Shown: piece by piece, positions 17,219 to 26,693 of the stretch | Layout: every line of letters starts with the position of its first letter | Numbering within the stretch: the first letter of the stretch is position 1 | Assembly (NCBI RefSeq): GCF_000739635.1 | Contig: NZ_BATQ01000137.1 | Span: 1 to 54,088 of the forward strand | DNA from: Verrucomicrobium sp. BvORR034 | Lineage (GTDB): Bacteria > Verrucomicrobiota > Verrucomicrobiia > Verrucomicrobiales > Verrucomicrobiaceae | Direction of reading: 5' to 3' | Length of the DNA: 54,088 bases | Translations under genes and position numbers: made by a program | Notes under the pieces: model-generated | What the model was told of the DNA's origin: nothing | The model's database searches: none | The model's input: the letters and a program-made list of their open reading frames with translations, nothing else

Positions 17219-20200
17219 TTAGAATGAGCGTTCCATGCTGCTGGAGGTACCCGTTGGCACCGTGCGGTCTTTTTCGAGCTCCAATTTCGCCATCATGGGA
17301 TTCACATTGCGAATCCTGGCCAGATAGCTGGTGCGCGGGCGGGTGCCGAGGTACTTGAGCACCTGGTAGTTGCGCGGGTGTTCTTTCATCTTCGCCACGG
17401 GGCCGTCTTTCTCAGCCAGGTTGCCGAAGACGATGGCGTCGGCGGCACAGGATGCCTGGCAGGCCACCTTGAGGCTCTCGCTCTTCACCAGCAGCTTGCT
17501 GGAGTCGTCACGGGCAATACGGCGCTGATTGATCTTGGCCTCTTCGAGACGCTGCACGCAATACGTGCACTTCTCGATCACACCACGCATGCGGACGGTG
17601 ACGTTCGGATTCTTCTGAAGCTGCTCCATTTCCTGGGGCTTCTTCTCTCCGAGCGGGCCGGCATAGACGTTGTTCGTCTTCAGACCCAGCACCTTGGTTT
17701 CGATCAGCGGGTTGCGCTTGTTGTAATCGAAGTAGTTGAAGCGACGGGCGGTGTACGGGCAGTTGTTGGCACAGTAACGGGTGCCGATGCAGCGGTTGTA
17801 CGCCATGGCGTTCAAGCCGTCTTCCGTGTGCACGGTCGCGTTCACAGGGCAGACCGCTTCGCACGGAGCCGATTCACACTGCTGGCAGGACACCGGCTGG
17901 CTCACCATTTCCGGGTTGTCCAGATCTTCCAATGTTGGATCGGAGTCCACGTTGTCCGGCGTGGCGAAGTAGCGGTCCATACGGATCCACTGCATGACAC
18001 GACCCTTGCGGACCTGGTCCTTGCCCACAACAGCGATGTTGTTTTCGCTCTGGCAGGCCACGATACACGCGGAACAACCGAGGCACTTGGAAAGGTCAAT
18101 CACCATCCCCCACTGCGGGAGGTTTTCGTAGTCGAAGCCGTTGGGGTTCTCCTCGGACTTCACGCCGATGCGCCCCTTGTAGATGCTCATCTCCGGCGGG
18201 ATGTGGGAGTCCATGCCCTGGTGGGAGGCGAAATGCTCGTCGTTTTTGAACGTCTCGAGCGTCGCTTCGCGCACCTGCGAGCGGGCTTCCATCGTGTAAG
18301 TCTCCTGCGTGATGGCGAGCTCGTAATTCCCCTCGACCTTGGCCACCGTCGCACCGCTGATGATGTAATCAGTGACGGCAGAGCGCAATGGGTAGGCGTT
18401 GAACCCGGTCCCCTTGCCCACATACGTGGTCACCTTCTGGCCGTAGCCGAGAGGGATGGTCACAGAATCATGCGCATGGCCTGGGCAGGCGATCGCGGCG
18501 ATCTTGAGGGTCTTGTCCCCTACTTTGACTTCGATGAAGTCACCGTCGGTCTTAAGACCAAGGCGCTTGAAAGTGCGCGGGCTCAGCCAGGCGGCGTTAT
18601 CCCAGGTCAGCTTCGTTATTGGGTCTGGAGCTTCCTGCAACCAAGGGTTGTCGATGTAGCGGCCGTCGAACACGCTGGCATCAGGTGCCAGCACGATTTC
18701 CAGGGCCTGCTCTGTCGGGGCGGAGAGCTTGGGAGCCTTGGCCACCAAGCCAGCGACTGCACCGCGGTTCAGGGAAACTGAAGCCTTTGGATAATAGGTC
18801 TTGGGAAGGAATCCATCACGCAACACGTGATTCCACTTCTCCTCATCCCAGGCTCCCGCGGTCTTCGTGAAGCTGTCCTTCACGGCCACATAGGCGGGGT
18901 CCACTTCGAACACTGGGGCGGGTACCGGAGCGGCGGGATCCTTGGAGGGCTCCACCGCTTTGGCACGAGCCGGGCCGGGGTGTTTGCGGCCAAGGAGAGC
19001 CAGCAGCATGTCGTTGACGGAAGCACCGTCAAAGAGCGGCTGAATCATCGGCTGCACCACGGAGTACACGCCTTCGGCGGAGCGGACGTCATCCCATGCT
19101 TCCAAATAGTGGGCGGCAGGGAGAATCCAATGGGAGTGTTTCGCCGTTTGGTTGGCCCGGAGAGCCAACGTCACGATTTTCGCCTCGCTGGCCTTGGCGG
19201 CGTCAGCGAAACCGACGGCGTCATAGACCGGGTCGGTGTCAGCAAGAATGAAGAGCTGCTTCACCTTCTTGGCCGTGAGGTCGGCAGTGAGTTGCTCGAT
19301 GCGGCCGGACTTGCTCACCGGGACGGTCACGGTGTCAATCACCGCACCAAATGCCTTGAGAGAGTCGTTGATGGCGAGCACAAGGGCGTGCACCGCTTCG
19401 CTCTGACCGGAACCTGCAACCACAATGGATTTGCCGAGGTTGCTGCCAAGCACTTTGCCATCCTTGTCTTTGTCTTCAAAGAGGTCAGCGGCGGCAACGG
19501 CGATCCACTGGCGGAGATTATCACTGAGCCCCTGCGCAAGCGGCGCGGCGGCCTGAGCCAGAGCGCTGTCTTTCGTGAGCTTGGCCACTTCCTGCGCGAG
19601 CACAGCGGCTGCGGCAGGAATGAGGCTGGCTGCAATGGGCTTGCGATGGTCAGAAATGCCACCCGTAAGGGTGTAACGGTTTTCCAACACGTAGAGCCGG
19701 CTCATGCCATCCGTGCCCTTCTCAGGACCACGGTTCTTCATGAATGACTTGGTGTGGAACTCGGTGGTGGAGTCCACGCCGAGGAAGTCGGCATCCAGAG
19801 AGAAAACGACCTTGGCCTTGTCGTAGTTCGGAAGGAGGGACACACCTTCACCGAAGAGCGCCTTCACGGCATTGAGCTCATTGGCCCGGCTTACCGGTGC
19901 GTAGCTGTAGACGGCAGCTTTCGGATAGGTCTTGGCGAACTCCGTCAAGAGTCCAGCACGGGTGGGCGAAGTACTGGGGCTCAGAAGAAGGGCGAGACCT
20001 TCGCCACCGTTCTTAGACCAGCTGTGTTCCCACCAACCGCGCAATTCGCGCTCAAACTTGCTCCAAGAGGTAGGAGCACCCTTGCCGACGACTTTCTTGA
20101 CGCGGGCCTCACTGTAGAGGTCCAGCACGGAAGCCTGGGCAAAGATATCCAGACCACCATTGGTCGGGTGAAGCGGGTTGCCTTGAAGGTGGGTCGGGCG

Positions 20201-20551
20201 ACCTTCATGGGTCACAGCCACCATCGGGGTCGAACCATACGGACGGGGCATCACGGTCGCGTAGAGAAGCGACTTGCCCGGCACGATCCATTCGACGTGC
20301 TTGGTGAAAGGAAGGATCTTCTGCTGGGGACGGCGGCAGCTTGCCAGACCGGCCACGGCGGCGATGCCGCCCATGATCTTCATGAAGTCACGGCGCGAGT
20401 TTTCGCGCTCTTCAGCCGATTCCAGGCCGATGGAGGGGTCGAACTCACGGCCCACTTTCTCGGTGAACTCCGGTGTGTTGGAGTACTCACCAAGACTGCG
20501 CCAGTAGCGACGCTCAGACTTGACTTCAGGATGTTGCCAGATGCGTTTCAT
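17219..20551 (-). CDS. actB: Alternative complex III subunit ActB (fused MopB-like and FeS domains)
   Basis: An 1110-residue fusion. Residues 1-75 hold a Tat-like signal inside the chain (N-S-R-R-D-F-M-K followed by a hydrophobic stretch ending L-A-S-C), which suggests export as a lipoprotein. Residues about 80-780 are the B1 molybdopterin-oxidoreductase-like domain, which in ActB proteins lacks molybdenum. Residues about 810-1060 are the B2 ferredoxin-like domain with four Cys groups: CLGCSACIVAC (about 820), CQQCESAPCEAVCP (about 889), CIGTRYCANNCP (about 920) and CTYC...CQASC (about 993 on). These fit three 4Fe-4S and one 3Fe-4S clusters. The subunit carries electrons from quinol to the hemes. 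Confidence 0.94.
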   Translation of the reverse strand: MKRIWQHPEVKSERRYWRSLGEYSNTPEFTEKVGREFDPSIGLESAEERENSRRDFMKIMGGIAAVAGLASCRRPQQKILPFTKHVEWIVPGKSLLYATVMPRPYGSTPMVAVTHEGRPTHLQGNPLHPTNGGLDIFAQASVLDLYSEARVKKVVGKGAPTSWSKFERELRGWWEHSWSKNGGEGLALLLSPSTSPTRAGLLTEFAKTYPKAAVYSYAPVSRANELNAVKALFGEGVSLLPNYDKAKVVFSLDADFLGVDSTTEFHTKSFMKNRGPEKGTDGMSRLYVLENRYTLTGGISDHRKPIAASLIPAAAAVLAQEVAKLTKDSALAQAAAPLAQGLSDNLRQWIAVAAADLFEDKDKDGKVLGSNLGKSIVVAGSGQSEAVHALVLAINDSLKAFGAVIDTVTVPVSKSGRIEQLTADLTAKKVKQLFILADTDPVYDAVGFADAAKASEAKIVTLALRANQTAKHSHWILPAAHYLEAWDDVRSAEGVYSVVQPMIQPLFDGASVNDMLLALLGRKHPGPARAKAVEPSKDPAAPVPAPVFEVDPAYVAVKDSFTKTAGAWDEEKWNHVLRDGFLPKTYYPKASVSLNRGAVAGLVAKAPKLSAPTEQALEIVLAPDASVFDGRYIDNPWLQEAPDPITKLTWDNAAWLSPRTFKRLGLKTDGDFIEVKVGDKTLKIAAIACPGHAHDSVTIPLGYGQKVTTYVGKGTGFNAYPLRSAVTDYIISGATVAKVEGNYELAITQETYTMEARSQVREATLETFKNDEHFASHQGMDSHIPPEMSIYKGRIGVKSEENPNGFDYENLPQWGMVIDLSKCLGCSACIVACQSENNIAVVGKDQVRKGRVMQWIRMDRYFATPDNVDSDPTLEDLDNPEMVSQPVSCQQCESAPCEAVCPVNATVHTEDGLNAMAYNRCIGTRYCANNCPYTARRFNYFDYNKRNPLIETKVLGLKTNNVYAGPLGEKKPQEMEQLQKNPNVTVRMRGVIEKCTYCVQRLEEAKINQRRIARDDSSKLLVKSESLKVACQASCAADAIVFGNLAEKDGPVAKMKEHPRNYQVLKYLGTRPRTSYLARIRNVNPMMAKLELEKDRTVPTGTSSSMERSF

Positions 20552-20572
20552 GCGTGGACTTGGCGCGAAAGG

Positions 20573-21388
20573 TTAGCGGTGACAGGTGGTGCAATCCTCG
20601 GGAGCATGGATGCGCCAGTTGTGCTTGAGCTGGCTGCCGACCTCCTGCTGCGTGACCGTTGGGCCGTAGGTATCCGTGGCGAGGGCCACAAGAGCGTTCA
20701 GGTCGGTGGGAAGCTTCTCCACCGCTTTGCCGTTGAGGACCGTCTTGGCGAGGTCTTCGAACTTGGCACCCTTGTCAGCCAGGCCTTGATAGAAGGCATC
20801 ACGGTTCAGCTGTTCGGGCTTGTAGTTCAGATTGGTGATCTGGTCGAGCGGGCGGAGGTTCTTCTCCGGCTGGCGGTGGCAGTCGAGGCACCAGCCCATG
20901 CTCTGGGGTTCAGCGTGCTTCACCACTTCCATCTCGTTGATCTTGCCATGGCAGCTGACGCAGGAAACGCCGCGGTTCACGTGCACGCTGTGGTTGAAGT
21001 AAACGTAGTCGGGGGCCTTGTGCACCTTCACCCACTCAATGGGCTTGCCGGTGATGTTGGCTTCACGAACCTGGGCCAGCTTCGGGCTGTCCTTCTTCAC
21101 CTGACCCTTGTCTGGACCGTGACAGTTGTAACAGGTCTGGTTGGTCGGCACGTTCGAGTGGCTGGACTGCTCCACATAGGAGTGACAGTAGCGACAGTCG
21201 AGGCCGAGCTCCCCCACGTGTTGTTTGTGAGAGAATGCCACCGGTTGCGTCGGCTCATAGCCCACCCGGGTGTACTTGGGGGTGAAATAGTAGGAGGCAC
21301 CCACGGTCACGCCCACCAGTACAAATCCAAGGCACACCGCAATCTTCAACGGCACCCAGTTGGTCCAGCGAGGAAAAAAATTGCCCAT
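20573..21388 (-). CDS. actA: Alternative complex III subunit ActA (pentaheme cytochrome c)
   Basis: A 271-residue protein with one N-terminal membrane helix (about 11-31) and five CxxCH sites: CRYCH, CYNCH, CVSCH, CLDCH and, at the extreme C-terminus, CTTCH. This is the usual five-heme ActA. It is the first gene of the operon; a -35/-10 pair and a TGTGA-N6-TCACA dyad lie just upstream. No Shine-Dalgarno is evident before the ATG. Function: electron wire and structural arm of alternative complex III on the periplasmic side. Confidence 0.93.
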   Translation of the reverse strand: MGNFFPRWTNWVPLKIAVCLGFVLVGVTVGASYYFTPKYTRVGYEPTQPVAFSHKQHVGELGLDCRYCHSYVEQSSHSNVPTNQTCYNCHGPDKGQVKKDSPKLAQVREANITGKPIEWVKVHKAPDYVYFNHSVHVNRGVSCVSCHGKINEMEVVKHAEPQSMGWCLDCHRQPEKNLRPLDQITNLNYKPEQLNRDAFYQGLADKGAKFEDLAKTVLNGKAVEKLPTDLNALVALATDTYGPTVTQQEVGSQLKHNWRIHAPEDCTTCHR

Positions 21389-21405
21389 AAGGTTCAGAGT
21401 CTGCG

Positions 21406-21425
21406 CTTGTGAAAAATTTCACAAG
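21406..21425. promoter_or_regulatory. CRP/FNR-type operator upstream of actA
   Basis: A 20-base dyad: arms CTTGTGAAA and TTTCACAAG with a 2-base centre. Its core is TGTGA-N6-TCACA (21408-21423), the exact CRP-type consensus. It ends 17 bases before the actA ATG and would start at or next to the predicted transcription start (about 21426), a position that favours repression or roadblock. Confidence 0.6.
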
Positions 21426-21432
21426 GGGATTC

Positions 21433-21460
21433 ACTGTAGGATGCTGGCAGTTGTTTGCAA
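21433..21460 (-). promoter_or_regulatory. Candidate sigma-70-type promoter of the act-cco-cox operon
   Basis: On the minus strand TTGCAA (21455-21460) and TACAGT (21433-21438) are separated by 16 bases. The start point would be near 21426, 38 bases before actA. There are other AT-rich options in the 240-base divergent gap, so this is a candidate only. Confidence 0.4.
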
Positions 21461-21626
21461 GAATGGAAATGAAGAATTTTGAACTTTTTGGCAACCCCTG
21501 ATGTCCCTGTACACCCCTTGTGGTGTGGGACTGGCGCAGCTTTTATGCCGGATGGAGAATCAGCTCAAAAGTTCCTTCTCCTGACCAGTGAATTCAGGTA
21601 GTTTCAAGGTCTTGTGCGTCTCACTT

Positions 21627-23023
21627 ATGGGCAAGAAAATCCATGGCTCATCAGTTTTTCTGCTGAGCAGTCTGCTTGCCGCCACCTCGGTCCTCCGGGC
21701 AGCAGACCCGCCCCCCTCTGCCACTGCGGTCCCTGCACATCCCGAACTCCTTCTTCACGCCCAGGCGGATCACTTCCCCTTCGTCACTCTCGGCGAGAAG
21801 AGCGGCACGCCTGAGCCAGTCGAAGTCAATCTCGGGCAAATTCTGGTCCCCGCCCCCAATCGAGGCGCGGCAGTAGCAGTCCGGATCCGGACCCCCAAGG
21901 CCCCTCTCCAGGATTTCGCCTGGGCCTTCACCGCCCCTAGGGATTGGCGTCCGTTCTATTTTGGCACCAAAAACGGGGCCAAAATTGATTCGATCAGCTG
22001 GCTGGAGGCGGATCGCGCCTATGGAAACCTTCCCACCGCCTCTGGGAGCATCGTCCGCTTCCAGTCGTTTGCCGCCCGAAGCCTGCAGCCCGATCAAGAA
22101 TACCTCCTCGGCTTGATCAATCCCCTGCCCTCTCCCGATCCATTCACCCTGAAAGCGCGGGTAACTTTTACCCCGGAGAAAAGAAGCCATTTCGCCGAAT
22201 ACTGGCATTGGGAGACCTTCGAAAAGGAGCTCCAGTTGCTGCCCGGCACTCCAGAGGAAAGCGTGGCCGTCCTGAAATCCCGCGGAGGCCGGATCCTGCT
22301 GGATCACCACCTTTTCCCAGCCGCTTTCGGCCGAGAGAAGGTGGGGGCGATGATTGCCTCCATTCGTGAGGAGAAAATACACGGCCCATCGGGACACCCC
22401 CTGCCGGACCGGCCAGCGTTGCGCGGCCCGCATCTTGCGGCCATCACCCAGCGCCACGGAGCCCCTGCCTCGTCCTCTCCGCCAAAGACATCTCGGCAAT
22501 CCAGCTGACGGCCAAGGACCGCTCCGACACAACAGCTGTGAGCGTCGCATGGTATGACGATGTCGGCTTTTTCTTCCAGCCCGAGGATCCCGCCCGAACG
22601 GTGATCGCCGTTGAAGTTCAAGGAAGCGATCTCTCTCTGTATCAGCCCCGGCAAGACGGCCTCGTCTGGTCTGCGGTCCCCTCGCCCAGTTTTCCGCTGA
22701 CGGTTTACTTCAAAGATCGAAAGGAAATCGCCCGCATTGCCAACCTGGGAACCAGCGAGGCAAGGTTGCTATCCGGTTCCTTGGTGAAAGGAGAGTACAG
22801 CCGGGCCATCGATCCGCGGTACATCGAAAACCTCGCCTACCTTGGTGACGGCAATTGGGACTACATGATGCTCGACCTACATGGCAAGGTGACGAGAACG
22901 ATGCACTACAAGAACCATGCACGTCACGGGGTCATGAAGGATTTTAACCCGGATGGAACCGTTCAGGGAGTGATTTGGTTTGATCGGGGCAAAGTGGCCC
23001 CCGCTCCTGAAGCGCCCCCGTGA
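21627..23023 (+). pseudogene. Exported protein of unknown function, broken by one frameshift
   Basis: The 5' part (from the ATG at 21627, signal peptide with LLSSLLAATSVLRAAD) runs in one frame to about 22464. The sensible continuation (LVLSAKDISAIQLTAKD, then a Trp/Tyr-containing domain) is in the frame one base back and ends at 23023. The shift is at or near the CCCC run 22462-22465 and fits loss of one base. Joined product is about 465 residues. The last 60 residues have two MORN_2-like units (HGKVTRTMHYKNHARHG...), as in YwqK-type proteins. I do not recognise the rest. It could be a pseudogene or a sequencing error; the codon quality on both sides is good. Confidence 0.6.
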
Positions 23024-23037
23024 CAAATCGACTCTAC

Positions 23038-24258
23038 CTACTCCACACTCTCCCGGGTAGCGAGAAAGATGCCCCGATGCTCAGGTCCGTAGGCCTGCTT
23101 GTGATTGTGGGTGAAGTTTCCCCCGGTGTAGAAAAGCCACCACTTCCCCTCGTGCTTCACCATCGCATGAGGTGCATGCAGGAGATAGCCATCCAACGCT
23201 CCCTCTCCTCCCCGTGAAATCCATGGCTCGCGCGCTGGCCGGTCCCATTTGATGCCATCTGCAGAATAGCAACGCTCCAGATCAATCGTCTGCGCTCCCA
23301 GCCGATAGTGTCCCAGCAGCCCCACCCTCCCCTTGTCGGCGTGGGTCACGGAGAGGAAATAGAACTGCTGATCAACGGGGTCTTTTTCATCGCGCTCGAT
23401 GACCCGCGTCCGATTGCCCCACTGGAGACCATCGGTGCTGGTAAACCGGTCAATCACACGCAACAGGCCGGGGACGTTGTCCTGCGGCTGGTACCGGGGA
23501 TCTTCTTTGGGCACTTGGACGAGGCCGACCGTGTACATCTCAAAGGTGCCATCTGGCAGGGAGTACACATTGGTCGCGTCGTTGGAGATCAGCCTCGCTG
23601 GCGCGAGCCCTTCCCCCTCCGCCGGGGCTGCTACCTTCTTGGCCCACTTAGGCAGGTTCGCCTCCACTGCCGCCGCGCCGCCCACCGCCCGGTCGGCAGG
23701 ATGATAGAGACAGGGCGAGGCGGCATTCACCACCTGGTAGCGATCCCCTTGAGCGCCCATGCGATCTGCCGCCACATACCTCACCACACCGGGGCCATGA
23801 GCCCAGAAGTACAGTCTCTGGCCACCCTTTGGAAGCTCGACACGCACCCCTTGCACCGGATGCCACCCGTCCGGCAGACCGCCGATGGCAAACGGTGCCG
23901 AAGCATCCGGCTCACCGGGAGACAACACCGCCTCCGTGATTTTCCACTCTCCACCGGGTTTACCCTCGGCGAACGCGAGGTTTTTCTCCCGAGCGGGCCC
24001 TGAAAGGCTGCACCAGATTCGCCAGCGATCGCCTTCCAAGGGTTCAGCGGGGCTGGTGAAATTCTGTACCAACACACCCGGCTCCATTTTGAACATCAGG
24101 CCGTGTTTTTGCCAACCACGGTCATCAGCACGCTCCTGACCGGTGGGCGGAACAGAGGGACCACGCTCTGCCGCACTGGCACTGCCAGCAGCAATCGCCA
24201 ACAAAATCAAGAATGGGAACGGAAACGGGAACGCACTCATAAGAACGAGCCTGACCAT
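23038..24258 (-). CDS. Secreted beta-propeller protein, GH43/GH32-like
   Basis: A 406-residue protein with a signal peptide (hydrophobic FPFPFPFLILLAIAAGSASA, two possible Met starts at 24258 and 24240). The body has repeated blade-like segments: W-R-I-W-C-S, R-L-Y-F-W-A-H, F-E-M-Y-T-V, C-Y-S-A-D-G-I-K-W-D and K-W-W-L-F-Y-T-G-G. Such 'S.DG..W' and 'yyT' strands are typical of five-bladed propellers of glycoside hydrolase families 43, 32 and 62. I cannot assign the catalytic acids with certainty, so substrate and activity are unknown. It is convergent with the frameshifted gene on the plus strand, with 14 bases between. Confidence 0.6.
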   Translation of the reverse strand: MVRLVLMSAFPFPFPFLILLAIAAGSASAAERGPSVPPTGQERADDRGWQKHGLMFKMEPGVLVQNFTSPAEPLEGDRWRIWCSLSGPAREKNLAFAEGKPGGEWKITEAVLSPGEPDASAPFAIGGLPDGWHPVQGVRVELPKGGQRLYFWAHGPGVVRYVAADRMGAQGDRYQVVNAASPCLYHPADRAVGGAAAVEANLPKWAKKVAAPAEGEGLAPARLISNDATNVYSLPDGTFEMYTVGLVQVPKEDPRYQPQDNVPGLLRVIDRFTSTDGLQWGNRTRVIERDEKDPVDQQFYFLSVTHADKGRVGLLGHYRLGAQTIDLERCYSADGIKWDRPAREPWISRGGEGALDGYLLHAPHAMVKHEGKWWLFYTGGNFTHNHKQAYGPEHRGIFLATRESVE

Positions 24259-24330
24259 CAGGTTCAGGAGCAGGGAGTGTAACGCCCGATTTGAGGAGCT
24301 TTCTTCGCTGCCAGTCGAGATTCACGACAG

Positions 24331-24768
24331 TCAGTCGTCACCATACGCCCTCAGAACTGAGTCCCGAGAGAGAACGATGATGGTAAACACCCCCAAAGTG
24401 GTTCCAATCGGGACATGCAAGCAGTTCAGAGCGGCCACGACATAGGAGAACATTCGCCGGCGGCGCTGCACCAAGTATTTGGCGGAGAGGAAGTTGGCAA
24501 CGGCATAGCCAACGAAGAAGATTCCCATGAAACCGTAGGTGAACTTCATGAATGTGAAAAACGCCTGAGGCGGCGCACCTCCCTTGGCTCCGCTCCACAT
24601 GCCGGGGTCGGACATTATGGATTTGAAGAAGAGGAAGTGCAGGAACATGAACCCCAAACCCGCCAGGGACAGGCCAGCCGAGACGTAGTGGAAGATTGAG
24701 AGGAGCTTGAGATGCTCAGCGTCCTTCGGGTCGATTGGGATGGGGCTGGAAGAATGCATGGGGGACAT
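24331..24768 (-). CDS. Small polytopic membrane protein of unknown function
   Basis: A 145-residue protein with a Pro/Ser-rich start and four hydrophobic segments (about 24-48, 68-92, 95-105 and 112-132), with R-R-R-R-R-M-type basic loop between the last two. The form 'HLKLLSIFHYVSAGLSLAGLG' at the start is like that of many small bacterial membrane proteins, but I know no function. It starts 72 bases upstream of the propeller gene on the same strand and could be co-transcribed. Confidence 0.6.
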   Translation of the reverse strand: MSPMHSSSPIPIDPKDAEHLKLLSIFHYVSAGLSLAGLGFMFLHFLFFKSIMSDPGMWSGAKGGAPPQAFFTFMKFTYGFMGIFFVGYAVANFLSAKYLVQRRRRMFSYVVAALNCLHVPIGTTLGVFTIIVLSRDSVLRAYGDD

Positions 24769-24928
24769 TTTTCGAGAGGATTGCGTGTATCGAGGTGAAT
24801 GTCACGCAGGATGTGGCCACGGCTCACTGCCAAACAGGAATTGGCAGGACCACGGCAGACGCCCGCCGGGAGTAACGAGCCGGCGATTGGCTTCGCTGGA
24901 ATGACTTGGCCATCCCCCACGCGGTCAG

Positions 24929-24972
24929 AAAGCGGCGTCGCGCCACCGTACTCCAAGACGCTGGCGCGTCGG
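24929..24972 (+). repeat. Dispersed REP-like element
   Basis: AAAGCGGCGTCGCGCCACCG, then an ACTCCAAGACGCTGGCGCG end. Same family as the units at 303, 447, 52120 and 53602. It lies in the gap 24769-25095, which otherwise holds only the rplQ terminator. Confidence 0.6.
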
Positions 24973-25034
24973 TCAGGGGCTATAGCTGAGCATCACCGAA
25001 GAGCCGCTTAAACTCCCCCCAATAAACAGACAAA

Positions 25035-25066
25035 GGAACGCGGAGGCCTAGCGACCACCGCGTTCC
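25035..25066 (-). terminator. Rho-independent terminator of rpoA-rplQ
   Basis: Perfect 9-bp stem GGAACGCGG (25035-25043) with CCGCGTTCC (25058-25066) and a 14-base loop. On the minus strand it is followed by TTTGTCTGTTTATT, a T-rich stretch, 30 bases after the rplQ stop. Confidence 0.75.
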
Positions 25067-25095
25067 TGAAATTGGATCAATCGTGCTGGACGACC

Positions 25096-25515
25096 TTATT
25101 CTTTGCCGACCACTTCGGCTTCCACTTCCTTGACGGAAGAAGCAGCAGCAGCGGAGGCGAAGGCATCAACCCACTCGATGAAAGCCATCGGAGCGGAGTC
25201 GCTCTGGCGCTGGCCGAGCTTGGTGATGCGGGTGTAACCACCCTGGCGCTCCTTGGAAGCCACGGCGATCTCACCGAAGAGCTTGCTGACAAGGTTCTTG
25301 CTGCGAAGCACGGCGAAGGCCTGGCGGCGGGCGTGCACGGTGTCACGCTTGCCAAGGGTCACAAGCTTCTCAACCACGGGGCGCAGGGCCTTGGCCTTGG
25401 CCAGGGTCGTGCGGATACGGCGGTGCTCGATCAGGCTCTTGCAGAGGTTCTTCAGCAATGCATCGCGATGGCTGGCCTTGCGCTGCAGTTTGACGGTTTT
25501 GCGTTGATGTCTCAT
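25096..25515 (-). CDS. rplQ: 50S ribosomal protein L17
   Basis: A 139-residue protein starting MRHQRKTVKLQRKASHRDAL, a clear bL17 N-terminus, with the internal T-L-A-K-A-K-A-L-R-P and G-G-Y-T-R-I-T-K-L-G-Q-R segments of the family. The C-terminal extension (about 116-139) is acidic and Ala-rich. It lies 53 bases after rpoA, the usual order. Confidence 0.97.
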   Translation of the reverse strand: MRHQRKTVKLQRKASHRDALLKNLCKSLIEHRRIRTTLAKAKALRPVVEKLVTLGKRDTVHARRQAFAVLRSKNLVSKLFGEIAVASKERQGGYTRITKLGQRQSDSAPMAFIEWVDAFASAAAASSVKEVEAEVVGKE

Positions 25516-25568
25516 TGTCTCAATTTCCTGTTAGTCAATTAACCTTACCTTGGGCGGGGCGCAGGCGA

Positions 25569-26684
25569 TTATTCTTCATCGTCATCATCGCCCAGGTTGG
25601 CGCTGATCAAGCGGGAGAAGCTGTCGGCATCAGCCTCATCATCGTCATCGCGACGGAAGCCACCGGCACGCAGCATGGAGACGCCACCAGGCAGCGGCTC
25701 AAGCAGCGAGGGGTCAAGCTTCATGCCAAGAGTAAGGCCCAGCTCGGAGAGCTTTTCCTTGATCTCGGTGAGGGACTTCTTGCCGAAGTTGCGGTAGCGG
25801 AGCATCTCGGCTTCGCTCTTCATGGCGAGCTGGCCCACGCTGGTGATATTCGCGTTGTTGAGGCAGTTCGCAGCGCGGACGGAGAGCTCGATCTCGTTGA
25901 CGGACATGTTGAGCAGCTTGCGCAGCTCAAGGTTTTCCTCGCTCTGGGCTTCCGGAGCCACTTCGAACTCGACCTGGTTGTCGTCGTAGTTGACGAACAC
26001 GTCGAGATGCTTGCGAAGGATGGCCGAGGACTGAAGGAGAGCGTCCTGCGGGGTGATGCGGCCGTCGGTCCAGACGTCGATCAGAAGCTTGTCGTAGTCG
26101 GTGTTCTGGCCCACACGAGTGGCTTCCACGCCGTACTTCACGCGGGTCACCGGGGAGAAGATGGAGTCGATCGGGATCACGCCAATGGGCATGTCCGGAC
26201 GCTTGTTGTCTTCGTTGGTGGCGAAACCACGGCCGACTTTGACTTCGAGTTCGGCTTCAAATTTGCCCTTGCGGTCAAGGGTGCAAATGACCTGGTCCTT
26301 GTTGATGACCTGGTAGCTGGTGTCGTCTTTGATGTCGCCAGCGGTCACGACGCCTTCTTTGTCCACGGAGACCTGAAGGAGGCGGGTTTCTTTGTTCTCA
26401 AAGTGGCGGAACTTCACCTTCTTCAGGTTGAGAACGATCTGGGTCACGTCTTCGAGAACGCCCGGGAGGGTGGTGAACTCATGTTCAGCCCCTTTGATAC
26501 GCACGCTGGTGATGGAAGCGCCTTCCAGGGAGGAAAGCAGCACGCGGCGCAGGCTGTTGCCGATCGTGTGGCCATAACCACGGTCGAAGGGTTCAGCGAC
26601 GAACTGGGCGTAATAATCGGTGGCGGTCGCCTCGTTTTTCACAAGGCGGTTCGGCATCTCGAAGCGGGCAAGACGGATGGACAT
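25569..26684 (-). CDS. rpoA: RNA polymerase subunit alpha
   Basis: A 371-residue protein. The N-terminal domain (about 1-235) has F-V-A-E-P-F-D-R-G-Y-G-H-T-I-G-N-S-L-R-R-V-L-L-S-S, the dimerisation block of alpha. The C-terminal domain (about 255-325) has the helix-hairpin-helix region (ELSVRAANCLNNANI and RNFGKKSLTEIKEKL) that binds UP elements and regulators. The last 30 residues are strongly acidic (RRDDDDEADAD and DDDDEE), longer than in most alphas. The usual upstream genes rpsM, rpsK and rpsD are missing; the preceding minus-strand gene is an ABC permease. Confidence 0.98.
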   Translation of the reverse strand: MSIRLARFEMPNRLVKNEATATDYYAQFVAEPFDRGYGHTIGNSLRRVLLSSLEGASITSVRIKGAEHEFTTLPGVLEDVTQIVLNLKKVKFRHFENKETRLLQVSVDKEGVVTAGDIKDDTSYQVINKDQVICTLDRKGKFEAELEVKVGRGFATNEDNKRPDMPIGVIPIDSIFSPVTRVKYGVEATRVGQNTDYDKLLIDVWTDGRITPQDALLQSSAILRKHLDVFVNYDDNQVEFEVAPEAQSEENLELRKLLNMSVNEIELSVRAANCLNNANITSVGQLAMKSEAEMLRYRNFGKKSLTEIKEKLSELGLTLGMKLDPSLLEPLPGGVSMLRAGGFRRDDDDEADADSFSRLISANLGDDDDEE

Positions 26685-26693
26685 GATGTAGTA

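Noticed and set aside
19754-21412. 552-codon plus-strand frame
   Set aside because: Antisense to actB and actA, whose five heme motifs and FeS clusters prove the minus strand is coding.
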